From positions 87,553,488-87,617,487 of the forward strand of contig NC_082692.2 of NCBI RefSeq assembly GCF_949987515.2: DNA of 64,000 bases. The letters run 5' to 3'. Both the position numbers and the translations under genes were made by a program. Below the pieces are notes generated by a model, which saw only the letters and a list, made by a program, of their open reading frames with translations, made no database searches and was not told the DNA's origin. Below, piece after piece: positions 46,278 to 57,430 of this stretch. This stretch comes from Delphinus delphis. Taxonomy: Eukaryota > Chordata > Mammalia > Artiodactyla > Delphinidae. Every line of letters begins with the position of its first letter. Position 1 is the stretch's first letter.

Positions 46278-46414
46278 TGGTGGTGGTTTTGTTTTTAATT
46301 TTTTTTGACCTGGCCATGTGGCTTGCGGGATTTTAGTTCCCCGACCAGGGATTGAACCCGGGCCATGGCAGTGAAAGTGCCAAGTCTCAACCACTGGACC
46401 ACCAGAGAACTCCC
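46278..46414 (-). mobile_element. Short tRNA-derived SINE (CHR-related)
   Basis: Antisense: GGGAGTTCTCTGGTGGTCCA start at 46414, a GGGTTCAATCCCTGG-type B box, and a T-run at the low end. Perfect 9-bp duplication AAGAAATAT (46269-46277 and 46415-46423). Only about 115 bp of body, lacking the 3' half of the other copies. Confidence 0.88.
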
Positions 46415-46754
46415 AAGAAATATCTTAAAATAAATATAGCTGAATTGACCATTATATCGTTTTGTCCATAAGGAGAAAACCCAGACTCTACTATGATGTA
46501 CCACTGACGTCTTAGCCAAAATGAACGAAGCTAAACCCTGTGTCAAAGAAAACAGGCCTGCAAGGGAAACTGGCCTTGTGACGATGGATTCACGGACGTG
46601 TGGCCAGGTGCGAGGCCTGCTGTTAGTCTGTGTGGTTCACAACACTGCATTCCTTCTTAACAGTTCTCCTCAAGGTGTCCATTTTCCCTTGAAATCTGTA
46701 ATTCTTCCTCACATAGAACCATCGCAAACGAGGAGACAGAATGAAACAAGAGAA

Positions 46755-46970
46755 AGTATTTGTGTTTTGGGGACTCACAGATCTAGGCTTGGATGTAAGT
46801 TCCACCACTCGCTAGCTCAGTGGCCCTGGACAAGTTAATATCTTTACAAATCCTTAGTTTATGCACCTGTAAAAGGGCAATGCTTACCACTGACATCCAG
46901 TGTCACTGCAAGGATTAACTGGGATGAAGCACCTGGCCTGATACATGAAAGGCATTTAGCAAATGTGACT
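46755..46970 (+). repeat. MIR SINE
   Basis: CTAGGCTTGGATGTAAGTTC, CTAGCTCAGTGGCCCTGGAC, TAGTTTATGCACCTGTAAAA and AAGGCATTTAGCAAATGTGA follow the MIR consensus order. Confidence 0.78.
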
Positions 46971-47306
46971 TCGTTCAACTTCATAATATATCATGTTGAA
47001 AGTAAACAGTTGTATAAGAACACTTTCCCTTCTGTGGAATACTAATGACAAAAGTATCGTGCAAAATAACAATTAATATAAACACAGCAAACATCGATTT
47101 TAATTAAAATTATAGTTTACGGGTTGAAGTAAATATGCTCACTTTCTGGTAATTACTATAATACAATTAGACCATTACAGAATTGCAAGCCCCGATTCAC
47201 TCACAGAACAGACATTACTGGAGTAACAGATATGTGCCCGATGTTTCTTTAGGGACAATATGTCAGAGACAGATGTAAAAAGCATGAGGAAAGGGTCACA
47301 ACTTAC

Positions 47307-47482
47307 CCCACCGACTTTCTCAAAGTGAGATCCATCTTTCTTAAAATCTGTGAGGGCCCCATTGAAATACCAGGTAAACATGATGTCTAATAGGGGGTCG
47401 TGTTGCACCTGGCAGGGCAAAATGACACTTTCGCCCACTGAGACATCCATGTTGGATGGTGCCAAAGTTATTCTTGTTGGTT
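47307..47482 (-). CDS. CNTN4: Contactin-4 exon: first half of Ig domain 6
   Basis: A 176-nt exon that begins with AA (completing Glu after the previous exon's G) and continues PTRITLAPSNMDVSVGES. The first Ig cysteine is in VILPCQVQHD and the core tryptophan is in FTWYFNG. It ends KKDGSHFEKVGG in phase 0. The acceptor is CCCAATAG before 47482 and the donor is GTAAGT, close to consensus. The second half of the domain lies about 22.9 kb downstream at 24314-24431, so a very large intron interrupts Ig6. Ig5 and Ig6 belong to the membrane-proximal part of the contactin Ig array. No frameshift or stop is present, so the exon looks functional. Confidence 0.92.
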
Positions 47483-49288
47483 CTATTGGGGAAATAATAA
47501 AGTTTTAAGTAAAACTTCAGCATTTTTATTTTGATGAAAGCAATTTTCAACAGGCAGACTGTTAATCTAACATAGCATGTATGTGTGTGTAGACATACAT
47601 ATGTGCCTATATACATATATATACCTCTGTATCATGAAAAGTCTTCAAGATGAAAAGAGACATTTTGATGCAGACCCATAACATATTTCATTGGATACAC
47701 AAATTCTTGTTAAATGAATTAGGGTATCTACATTTATGGGATATTGAAGTTTAAAAATTGAAGTCACCTGTAAACAAGGGTTATAATACTACTACAAAAG
47801 CAATTTCATTTTAGCTTTATTGCTTCGTGAAATATACCAGTAGAAATAGAAACCACTGTATTTTCAATGACTGGAAAATGTATTACTACCAAGATTTAAA
47901 TAGACTCAAACTTTTGAAAGACTACAAAAATGTTTAGAATAGGTAGGATACTAAGTTAAAATGTTAACTAATTTGTTTTTTCCCAAATGCAAATGTCCTT
48001 TCTATCATCACCATAGTCCTTCCATAGTTGGGAATTAGGCTTCCCTTGACTCCACTTTTCCAGCACTGCTCCCCATTTCTTTGCTCCATGTTGTAGCAAA
48101 AGTCTTCAAAAGAGGCATTGATTATGTTTTCTACAACAATAGTCTTCCTCCTACCCAAACCTGTGCAACCTCAAGCCTTTCCCATCTCAGTTGTTTTGAC
48201 TGTTATTCTTCCTGTTGTTCACCAAACACTCTGCAGGCATCCTTCTCTTTCTTTCTCTCAGACCTCACAGTCAGTTTGCCAGCAACGCCTACTGACTACA
48301 TGCAGAATCAAATCCCTTCCCATCAACTGCTCTGCTGCCACCCTCATCTGGGTCATTATCACTCCCGCCTGGATTACTGCAATGTCTCCTGACGTTCCTC
48401 CCACTTCTACCCTTGACTCCCCACAGTCTGTTCTCAACAGAGCAGCGAGAGTAACCGTTAAAAATATATTTCCCATCATTTCATTCCTCTGCTCAAAACT
48501 GTGCACTAACCTCGACTTTTCGTGCCAACTAAAAGCTGACGTCCTAACAAAGTCTACAAAACCTCTACACGATTGTCCCCAAGAAATCTACTGAACTCCA
48601 TCTCCATGAAATCTTTGTTCACATCTCTCCTTCTCTGATCACTTGGGTTCATGCTCCAGCTTACTTCTCCCAAACACTCCTCTGTATTTTACAATCGTTT
48701 GCAATTTCTTTCCTTCTAAGAATTTCTTTGCCTTATATTCCTACCACTTATTTTCTTTCTATCTTTGGTAGAAGGTAAGCTTCATGTGGGCAGCATTCTT
48801 TGTCAGTTTGTTACTGAATAACCCAAGCACCTGGCACATGGTAGATACTCAATGCTTTTCTTCAATGAATAAATGAACAAACACATCCACAATCCTAAGT
48901 GACTCTTTTTGATAGCAAGGGTTATTCCACGAACTCAAACATCTCCAGAAAATATCAAAGATAATGGAAAAGGAAAAAGTGTACCCAAAAGATTTGACAT
49001 ACTAGAATAGCACGAAATAAAAGCAGACCAGCCACATATGCTACTTATAATTCTACTGCCAATTTTGACAGCATGGCAACTCATGTGTCCCTGGTACACA
49101 CCGTGGTGTATAAAGAAATATTAAGGATTGTTCCCTTGACTTTCACTTGTTAGAGAAAACACAAGTGCAAACGTAAGGTCGACCTTCGTAGTGCACTGCA
49201 TATTGTGAAAAACATTTTTTTCTTTGATCTTAATAACATACCACACAGTGTATCTCCATGTAAAGCAATCTTTCAGAAATGCACCTAC
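47483..49288 (-). other. CNTN4: 1.8-kb intron between Ig5 and Ig6
   Basis: A phase-1 domain-boundary intron. An L2 LINE occupies about 48030-48900. The remainder is AT-rich, with nothing else recognised. Confidence 0.85.
48030..48900 (+). mobile_element. L2 LINE 3' region
   Basis: Good L2 landmarks in order: CTGGATTACTGCAATGTCTC, CATTCCTCTGCTCAAAACTG, then GTAGAAGGTAAGCTTCATGT, CAAGCACCTGGCACATGGTA, and the GAATAAATGAACAAAC terminus. A 158-codon chance open frame (48118-48594) crosses it but does not follow the L2 ORF2 protein. Confidence 0.8.
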
Positions 49289-49416
49289 CTGTGACAACCA
49301 AGTGTGTTGTGCCATTTGCTTTCCCAAACTGGTTTTCTGCTGTGCACGTATAAATTCCAGCATCAGCTTTAGTCACATTGGCAATTTTGAGTCCTCCATC
49401 TTTCAAAAAAGAAATT
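49289..49416 (-). CDS. CNTN4: Contactin-4 exon: second half of Ig domain 5
   Basis: A 128-nt exon giving the C-terminal half of an I-set Ig domain. It starts with one base completing a split codon, followed by ISFLKDGGLK, then the Ig signature DAGIYTC with the domain's second cysteine, then AENQFGKANGTTHLVVT. The acceptor is TTTAG before 49416 and the donor is GTAGGT after 49289. It ends in phase 1 (a lone G), completed by AA of the next exon to give Glu. Two N-glycosylation sequons (NVT and NGT) are present. The first half of Ig5, with the first cysteine and the tryptophan, must lie upstream beyond the L1 insertion; I could not find it up to 64000. Confidence 0.88.
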
Positions 49417-50174
49417 CTAAATATACAAATGAGACAAATAAATGTATACTAGTCACTTTTTTTCAAAATAAATGGAGTTTTTGTTAACAGAAGTATTGTC
49501 TTAAGCTACTATATTTAAGGCAACATAAACCAGCCCTTAGCCTCCTTGGGTCTAAAGAAAATTAAAAGAAAATTTATACACACATGCACACAGCAGACTA
49601 AAAAAGAAGCTCTACCAATCTGAACATTTCTTGATATTTTTACACAGTTTTACTTAACAGCATGACTTAACATTACATATGGTTTTAGGGATGGCTTTAT
49701 CAATTAAGTGTGAAACGTTTTCCAAAGATATGTGGTGAGGTGGATTACTCATGGGTTAGCCTTATCAATCTGGAGAAAATAAGAAGTAGACATGATGCTA
49801 TTTTCCATAAATCTGAAACAGTTTGTGAGAAATGAGAAACTCCCTAGTGTTTCATTATGAACTTCAGAGAGTCAGATCTAACCTAGTATAAATCCATATT
49901 TTGCAAAAGAACATCTGCATGGTCACCCATGAACTACTGCAAAAATGTGGGCAACGTAAATGAACACATCTGAGTTTCTGAGCACACGCTTAAAGTACTT
50001 AAAGCTTTTGGTCTAACTAATTAACTAAGGAAACAGAAATGAACTTTACATGAGCTAGACGCTATGAGAGTCTCTGAGATCACAGTGTGAGCAAGACAGG
50101 AAGTCCCCACCTAAGAAGAACCACAATCCTGCAGCCTGTGGAACAAAAACCAAATTCACAGAAACACAGACAAG

Positions 50175-51059
50175 ATGAAAAGGCAGAGGGCTATGTACCA
50201 GATGAAGGAACAAGATAAAACACCAGAAAAACAACTAAATGAAGTGGAGATAGGCAACCTTCCAGAAAAAGAATTCAGAATAATGATAGTGAAGATGATC
50301 CAGGACCTCAGAAAATGAATGGAGGCAAAGATCGAGAAAATGCAAGAAATGTTAAACAAAGATCTAGAAGAATTAAAGAACAAACAAACAGAGATGAACA
50401 ATACAATAACTGAAATGAAAACTACACTAGAAGGAATCAATAGCAGAATAACTGAGGCAGAAGAATGGATAAGTGACCTGGAAGACAGAATGGTGGAATT
50501 CACTGCTGCAGAAAAGACTAAAGAAAAAAGAATGAAAAGAAATGAAGACAGCCTAAGAGACCTCTGGGACAACATTAAATGCAACAACATTCCCATTATA
50601 GGGGTCCCAGATGGAGAAGAGAGAGAGAAAGGACCCAAGAAAATATTTGAAGAGATTATAGTCGAAAACTTCCCTAACATGGGAAAAGAAATAGCCACCC
50701 AAGTCCAGGAAGCACAGAGAGTCCCATACAGGATAAACTCAAGGAGAGACAAGCCAAGACACACAGTAACCAAACTGGCAAAAATTAAGAACAAAGAAAA
50801 ATTATTGAAAGCAGCAAGGGAAAAACGACAAATAACATACAAGGGAACTCCCGTAAGGCTAACAGCTGATTTCTCAGCAGAAACTCTACAAGTCAGAAGG
50901 GAGTGGCATGATATACTTAAAGTGATGAAAGGAAAGAATCTACAACCAAGATTACTCTACCCGGCAAGAATCTCATTCAGACTTGATGGAGAAACCAAAA
51001 GCTTTACACACAAGCAAAAGCTAAGAGAATTTAGCACCACCAAACCAGCTCTACAATAA
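50175..51059 (+). pseudogene. L1 ORF1 (RNA-binding protein), one premature stop
   Basis: The frame starts at ATG 50175 (MKRQRAMYQMKEQDKTPEKQ) and runs 294 codons to a TAA at 51057-51059, with a single TGA at 50316-50318 (codon 48). Downstream of that stop the frame is intact. The N-terminal part is a coiled coil (for example LEELKNKQTEMNNTITEMK and AEEWISDLEDRM). The central RRM-like part includes NIPIIGVPDG, and the C-terminal domain has ADFSAETLQVRREWHDILKV. ORF1p trimerises and coats L1 RNA. TGA in this place could be a decayed CGA arginine codon, which is inference. Next comes an 80-bp inter-ORF gap. Confidence 0.93.
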
Positions 51060-53524
51060 AGGCTAAAGGAACTTCTCTAGGTGGGAAACACAAGAGAAGA
51101 AAAGGATTTACAAAAACAAACCCAAAACAATTAAGAAAATGGTCATAGGAACATACATATCGATAATTACCTTAAACGTGAATGGATTAAATGCTCCAAC
51201 CAAAAGACACAAGCTTGCTGAATGGATACAAAAACAAGACCCATATATATGCTGTCTACAAGAGACCCACTTCAGACCTAGGGACACATACAAACTGCAA
51301 GTGAGGGGATGGAAAAAGATATTCCATGCAAATGGAAATCAAAAGAGAGCTGGAGCAGCAATACTCATGTCAGATAAAATAGACTTTAAAATAAAGAATG
51401 TTACAAGAGACAAGGAAGGATACTACATAATGATCAAAGGATCAATTCAAGAAGAAGATATAACAATTATAAATATATATGCACCCAACAAAGGAGCACC
51501 TCAATACATAAGGCAACTGCTAACAGCTATAAAAGAGGAAATCGAAGGTAACACAATAATAGTGGGGGACTTTAACACCTCACTTACACCAATGGACAGA
51601 TCATCCAAACAGAAAATTAATAAGGAAACACAAGCTTTAAATGATACAATAAACCAGAGAGATATAATTGATATTTATAGGACATTCCATCCAAAAACAG
51701 CAGATTACATGGTCTTCTCAAGTGCGCACGGAACATTCTCCAGCATAGTTCACATCTTGGGTCACAAATCAAGCCTCAGTAAATTTAAGAAAACTGAAAT
51801 CATATCAAACATCTTTTCTGACCACAATGCTATGAGATTAGAAGTCAATTACAGGGGAAAAAAACGTAAAAAACACAAACACGTGGAGGCTAAACAATAC
51901 ATTACTAAATAACCAAGAGATCACTGAAGAAATCAAAGAGGAAGTCAAAAAATACCTAGATACAAATGACAATGAAAACACAATGATCCAAAACCTATGG
52001 GATGCAGCAAAAGCAGTTCTAAGAGAGAAGTTTATAGCTATACATCCTACCTCAAGAAATAAGAAAAATCTCAAATAGGCAATCTACCCTTACACCTAAA
52101 GGAACTAGAGAAAGAAGAACAAACAAAACCCAAAGTTAGCAGAAGGAAAGAAATCATAAAGATCAGAGCTGAAATAAATGAAATGGAAACAAAGAAAACA
52201 ATAGTAAAGATCAATAAAATTAAAAGCTGGTTCTTTGAGAAGATAAACAAAATTGATAAACCAGTAGCCAGACTCACAAAGAAAAGAGAGAGAGGACTCA
52301 AATCAATAAAATTAGACATGAAAAAGAAGAAGTTACAACAGACACCACAGAAATACAAAGCATCCTAAGGGACTACTACAAGTAACTCTATGCCAATAAA
52401 ATGGACAACCTGGAAGAAATGGACAAATTCTTAGAAAGGTATAACCTTCCAAGACTGAACCAGGAAGAAGAAGAAAATATGAACAGACCAATCACAAGTA
52501 ATGAAATTGAAACTGTGATTAAAGATCTTCCAACAAACAAAAGTCCAGGACAAGATGGCTTCACAGGTGAATTCTATCAAATATTTAGAGAAGAGCTAAC
52601 ACCCATCCCTCCTCAAACTCTTCCAAAAAATTGCAGAGGAAGGAACACTCCCAAACTCATTCTATGAGGCCACCATCACCCTCATACCAAAACCAGAGAA
52701 AGATACTAAAAAAAAAGAAAATTACAGACCAATATCACTGATGAACATAGATGCAAAAATCCTCACCAAATACTAGCAAACAGAATCCAACAACACATTA
52801 AAAGGATCATACACCATGATCAAGTGGGATTTATCCCAGGGATGCAAGGATTCTTCAATATATGCAAATCAATCAATGTGATACACCATATGAACAAACT
52901 GAAGAATAAAAACCATATGATCATCTGAATAGGTGCAGAAAAAGCTTTTGACAAAATTCAACACCATTTATGATAAAAACTCTCCAGAAAGTGGGCATAG
53001 AGGGAATCTACCTCAATATAATAAAGGCCATATACGACAAACCCACAGCAAACATCATTCTCAATGGTGAAAAACTGAAAGCATTTCCTCTAAGATTAGG
53101 AACAAGACAAGGATGTCCACTCTCACCACTATTATTCAACGTAGTTTTGGAAGTCCTAGCCACAGCAATCAGAGAAGAAAAGGAAATAAAAGGAATACAA
53201 ATTGGAAAAGAAGAAGTAAAACTGTCACTGTTTGCAGATGACATGATACTATATACAGAGAATCCTGAAGTTGCCACGAAAACTAGTAGAGCTAATCAAT
53301 GAATTTGGTAAAGTTGCAGGATACAAAATTAATGCACAGAAATCTCTTGCATTCCTATACACTAATGATGAAAAATCTAAAAGAGAAATTAAGCGAACAC
53401 TCCCATTTACCATTGCAACAAAAAGAATAAAATAGCTAGGAATAAACCTACCTAAGGAGACAAAAGACCTGTATGCAGAAGACTGTAAGACACTGATGAA
53501 AGAAATTAAAGATGATACCAACAG

Positions 53525-53725
53525 GGCTTCCCTGGTGGCGCAGTGGTTGACAGTCCACCTGCCGATGCAGGGGACGTGTGTTCATGCCCCGGTCTGGGAA
53601 AATCCCACATGGCGCAGAGCGGCTGGGCCCATGAGCCACGGCCGCAGAGCCTGTGCGTCTGGAGCCAGCCTGTGCTCCACAATGGGAGAGGCCACAGCAG
53701 TGAGAAGCCCGTATACCGCAAAAAA
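53525..53725 (+). mobile_element. CHR-type SINE nested in L1 ORF2
   Basis: Full short CHR copy with an A8 tail. A perfect 17-bp duplication AAAGATGATACCAACAG flanks it (53508-53524 and 53726-53742). Insertion is in the RT-to-C-terminal part of ORF2, after the FADD motif, so it post-dates the L1. Confidence 0.97.
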
Positions 53726-54642
53726 AAAGATGATACCAACAGATGGAGTGATATACCATGTTCTTGGATTGGAAGAATCAACATTGTGAAAATGACTCTA
53801 CTACCCAAAGCAATCTACAGATTCTATGCAATCCCTATCAAATTACCAATGGCATTTTTTACAGAACTAGAACAAAAAATCTTAAAATTTGTATGGAGAC
53901 ACAAAAGACCCCGAATAGCCAAAGCAGTCTTGAGGGAAAAAAATGGAGCTGATGGAATCAGTCTCCCTGACTTCAGACCATACTACAAAGCTACAGTGAT
54001 CAAGACAATATGGTACTGGCACAAAAAAAGAAATATAGATCAATGGAACAAGATAGAAATCCCAGAGATAAACCCACGCACCTATGGCCAACTAATCTAT
54101 GACAAAGGAGACAAGGATATACAGTGGAGAAAAGACAGTCTCTTCAATAAGTGGTGCTGAGAAAACTGGACAGTTACATGTAAAAGAATGAAATTAGAAC
54201 ACTTCCTAACACCATGCACAAAAATAAACTCAAAATGGAGTAGAGACCTAAATTTAAGACTGGACACTTAAAACTCTTAGAGGAAAACATAGGAAGAACA
54301 CTCTTTGACATAAATCACAGCAAGGTCTTTTTTGATCCACCTCCTAGAGTAATGGAAATAAAAACAAAAATAAAAAAATGGGACCTAATGAAACTTCAAA
54401 GCTTTTGCACAGCAAAGGAAACCATAAACAAGACGAAAAGACAGCCCTCAGAATGGGAGAAAATATTTGCAAACAAATCAACACACAAAGGATTAATCTC
54501 CAAAATATATAAACAGCTCATGCAGTTCAATATTAAAAAAACAAACAACCCAATCCAAAAATGGGCAGAAGACATTTGTAAATGTAAATAGACATTTCTC
54601 CAAAGAAGACAGACAGATGGCCAGGAAGCACATGAAAAGCTG

Positions 54643-54762
54643 CTCAACTAATTATTAGAGAAATGCAAATCAAAACTACAGCGAGGTGTCACCTCACACC
54701 AGCTCAACTAATTATTAGAGAAATACAAATCAAAACTACAGCGAGGTGTCACCTCACACCAG
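54643..54762. repeat. 60-bp tandem duplication in L1 ORF2
   Basis: Unit 54643-54702 is repeated at 54703-54762 with one substitution (G at 54665, A at 54725). Each begins CTCAACTAATTATTAGAG. Sixty bases keep the frame, adding 20 codons (the CHLTP segment appears twice). Confidence 0.97.
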
Positions 54763-55442
54763 TTAGAATGGGCGTCACCATAAAATCTACAAACAACAAA
54801 TGCTGGAGAGGGTGTGGGGGAAAGGGAACCCTCTTGCACTGTTGGTGGGAATGTAAATTGATACAGCCACTATGGAGAACAGTATGGAGGTTCCTTAAAA
54901 AACGAAAAATAGAATTACCATATCACCCAGCAATCCCACTACTGGGCATATACCCAGGGAAAACTATAATGCAAAAAGACACATGCACCCCAATGTTCAC
55001 TGCAGCACTATTTACAATAGCCAGGTCATGAAAGCAACCTACATGCCCATCGACAGATGAATGGATAAAGGAGATGTGGTCCATATATACAATGGAATAT
55101 TACTCAGCCACAACAAGGAACGAAATTGGGTCATTTGTGGAGACGTGGATGGACAGAGAGTGTCATACAGAGTGAAGTAAGTCAGAAAGAGAAAAACAAA
55201 TATCGTATATTAACGCATATATGTGGAACTTAGAAAAATGGTACAGATGAACCAGTTTGCAGGGCAGAAATTGAGGCACAGATGTAGAGAACAAACGTAT
55301 GGACACCAAGGGGGGAAGGGGGGGGCAGGGTGGTGGTGGGATGAATTGGGAGATTGGGGTTGACATGTATGTACTAATATGTATAAAATATATAACTAAT
55401 AGGAACCTGCTGTATAAAAAAATAAAATAAAATTCAAAAAAA

Positions 55443-55650
55443 AAGTCCCCTCCTTCATGGAAAGAACAGTCTAGTGAGTGGCACAGACAGTAGATGATGA
55501 AATAGGTAAATGTGATAAGTTCAGATTTTTGAGAAGTATTCAAAAGTGGGGATACCATAAAAGCAATGGCTCTAGGGAGTGTTCCCATGAGAGAGTGCTT
55601 CAGAAAAGCCTCTTAGAAAAGGTGCCATTTGAACTGAGAAAGAAGAGTGA
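55443..55650 (+). repeat. Old repeat, right part, split by the L1
   Basis: TCCCCTCCTTCATGGAAAGA continues the pre-insertion text AGTGTGAGCAAGACAGG at 50083-50100, forming the common old mammalian repeat with a 'gagcaagacag...tcatgga...cagtctagtg' order. The later AAAGGTGCCATTTGAACTGAG is part of the same. Family not assigned. Confidence 0.55.
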
Positions 55651-56699
55651 GAAAGAGTTGACCTGTCATTAGTCTGATTCATGAATCTTTACTGCCCATC
55701 TGGTCTATCCAGAATTATTCTTCTTTTCTTTGAATCCCTATATTCTTTACTATCCATACCATGCATTTAATACTTAGAATGCCTTTTATCTTTTATGGTT
55801 CACAGCTTTGATACTTGAGTTTAATATCTATCCAAATGGATGGTAAACTTCTTAGAAGGTTTGCAACTCCAGCGTCAGCATGGCATGGTATGTGTAAACC
55901 GTCAATAAATGCCTCCCAATTCTGGGTGATACAGTAGAGCGGACAGGAAAGATGCTGAGGACATGAGACTAGAGTTGGAGGATCTTAACTCAATCTCTAA
56001 ATATTACCCCATTGGTTGTAAGATTTTTAGGTGTGTGCCAAAAATGTGATTATTAGGACAAGTTTATGTATTAAAAATACACAAGATACGGATTTTATGT
56101 TTTATGTATATATGTGTGTGTGTATTTTTCATAGCTTGTGATTCACTTTTGCTTGCATCCTGGTTATATTTTCTTGGGTGAGAAAGTTGTAGGGGAATTG
56201 GAGGTGGTGCATAGGGACCTGTTTATGATCCTGGGTAGAGCTTTCCACGAATGTTAGTTGCTCATGTGATTTTTTTAACATATCAAGATACATTTCAAAT
56301 ACAAGGGTTTGAGAGCAATGGCCTGGACAGCTAATTAGGGAACACATAGCACTATATTTCAATTTGAGGAACTACACTGAAGGGTTAAAAATTCCAAGAA
56401 CTTTCCTAAGAAGCTTTAAAAAAGGTGCTATGTCTGATTTCCTTCATGAAATCCTGGCCACTATGTTGGGTGTGAAGTGTAATCTGATCACTTTTTGCAA
56501 AGAGACGATCAAAAAAAAATTTCTTTATATCTTGTCATAGAGCAGAGATTTTCTTAAACAGTGTGCAATAATAACTGAAAGAGGAAAGTCTGCAGGGAGG
56601 TACACATGAATGAAAGCTTTGGAAATGAAGACTCTTTTGAGAAACATGGGGAGTAAGCTAAGGAAATAGAATCTGATCACTAACCCTGCCTTACTCCCT

Positions 56700-57220
56700 C
56701 CTGCCCAACCCAGGCTTAGACCCCTTTCCCTAGCATCCCACTGCCTGAAGGACGAAGACCACATCCTAAGCCATACCCTCCCATCAGGACCCCACCCCTC
56801 TAACTACATAAGGCCTCGTGAATTCTACCCTTTGCTCTTCTCCAGTGTCACAAGCCTTCTTTTAATTGCTTTTATGCTCTTCTTGTCTTGGGGCCTTTAT
56901 AAAACCTGTTCCTCATGTCTGATAAATGTATACTCAACCTTCAGATTTTGGTCACTTCCCTGAAGCCATGCGTTGGATTACGTCTTCCTGTACTGATTAT
57001 TAATCATCTGTGCTTTTGTCATAGCATTTGGCAACTGGCCAAGTATATATCTGTGTGCTTATTTGACTAATATTTTTCTCCTCCTGTAAGCTCAGAGACA
57101 GTAAGGTCTCTTGAAGCAGGGAGAGTGAATAGTGTCTGGATTACTCACCACTGCATTCCTAGAGCCTTGAACTATTCCTGGTACAGAGAAGATGGCCAAA
57201 AATAATGCCTGTTGAATGAA
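56700..57220 (+). mobile_element. L2 LINE 3' region
   Basis: CTTCTTTTAATTGCTTTTAT, TTCCTCATGTCTGATAAATG, TCCTCCTGTAAGCTCAGAGA, GCATTCCTAGAGCCTTGAAC and a TGTTGAATGAATAAGTGA end follow L2 order. Diverged. Confidence 0.72.
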
Positions 57221-57344
57221 TAAGTGACTGTATGCCTTTAAAGAGTCACTGTAGAAGAGATGGGATTAGTGATGGCAGGTTGCAAGGCACTGAGAACTTT
57301 ACAGATTACAAGGAAGTAAATTCAGAAAGCGTGCAGACTTTTAC

Positions 57345-57430
57345 TCACATATATTTATATACATATGCACATACGTATACATGTTCTCTATATAAATGTC
57401 TGTGTGTGTATATATATACACACACATCTA
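57345..57430. repeat. TATACA/TGTG-rich low-complexity tract
   Basis: Imperfect alternation of ATATAC, TGTGTG and TATATACACACAC blocks; probably a degraded dinucleotide microsatellite. Confidence 0.8.

Larger units (their letters stand above)
24432..47306 (-). other. CNTN4: 22.9-kb intron inside Ig6
   Basis: The largest intron in the window. It carries CHR SINEs at 26484, 30825, 32890, 36018, 43291 and 46278; L1 pieces at 26775-27420, 33345-35585, 35615-35915, 36955-37400, 37680-37900, 38540-39960 (antisense) and 44005-44706; a MER5-like element split by a SINE; LTR-like elements at 42008-42460 and 45365-46130; a MIR; and simple repeats. The stretches 24440-26480 and 27430-30720 show no clear mobile element apart from a possible old repeat at 28365-28480 and the undefined ORF-like relic at 29616-30114. 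40130-41980 and 42480-43290 show nothing firm. Confidence 0.8.
51139..55233 (+). pseudogene. L1 ORF2 (endonuclease-reverse transcriptase), broken
   Basis: ORF2 starts at ATG 51139 with 257 intact codons, which contain the AP-type endonuclease motifs: LNVNGLNAP, LQETHF (catalytic Glu), GDFNTSL and FSDHNAMRLEV. A TAA at 51910-51912 ends this frame; similarity continues in other frames. The RT region has [17 protein letters not shown] (52401-52667), [20 protein letters not shown] and the catalytic LFADDMILY (52970-53302). After the nested SINE it resumes ([20 protein letters not shown]), carries a 60-bp tandem duplication at 54643-54762 and ends near ILTHICGT. Breaks at 51910, about 52075, about 52665 and elsewhere make it non-functional. 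Confidence 0.92.
50101..55450 (+). mobile_element. L1 retrotransposon, nearly complete coding part
   Basis: Body 50109-55442 between the 8-bp duplications AAGTCCCC (50101-50108 and 55443-55450). The 5' UTR is almost wholly missing, then ORF1 (50175-51059), ORF2 (51139-55233, broken), the 3' UTR with a G-rich tract near 55310-55335, and an AATAAAATAAAATTCAAAAA tail. A CHR SINE is nested at 53525-53725. It is antisense to CNTN4. Moderate decay: one stop in ORF1 and several breaks in ORF2, so it is no longer mobile. Confidence 0.95.

Noticed and set aside
48118..48594. 158-codon open frame on the plus strand
   Set aside because: Lies wholly within an L2 LINE 3' region and does not read as an L2 or host protein; chance open frame.
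50156..50842. 228-codon open frame antisense to L1 ORF1
   Set aside because: Reverse-strand shadow of the adenine-rich ORF1; phenylalanine/serine-rich and without family features.
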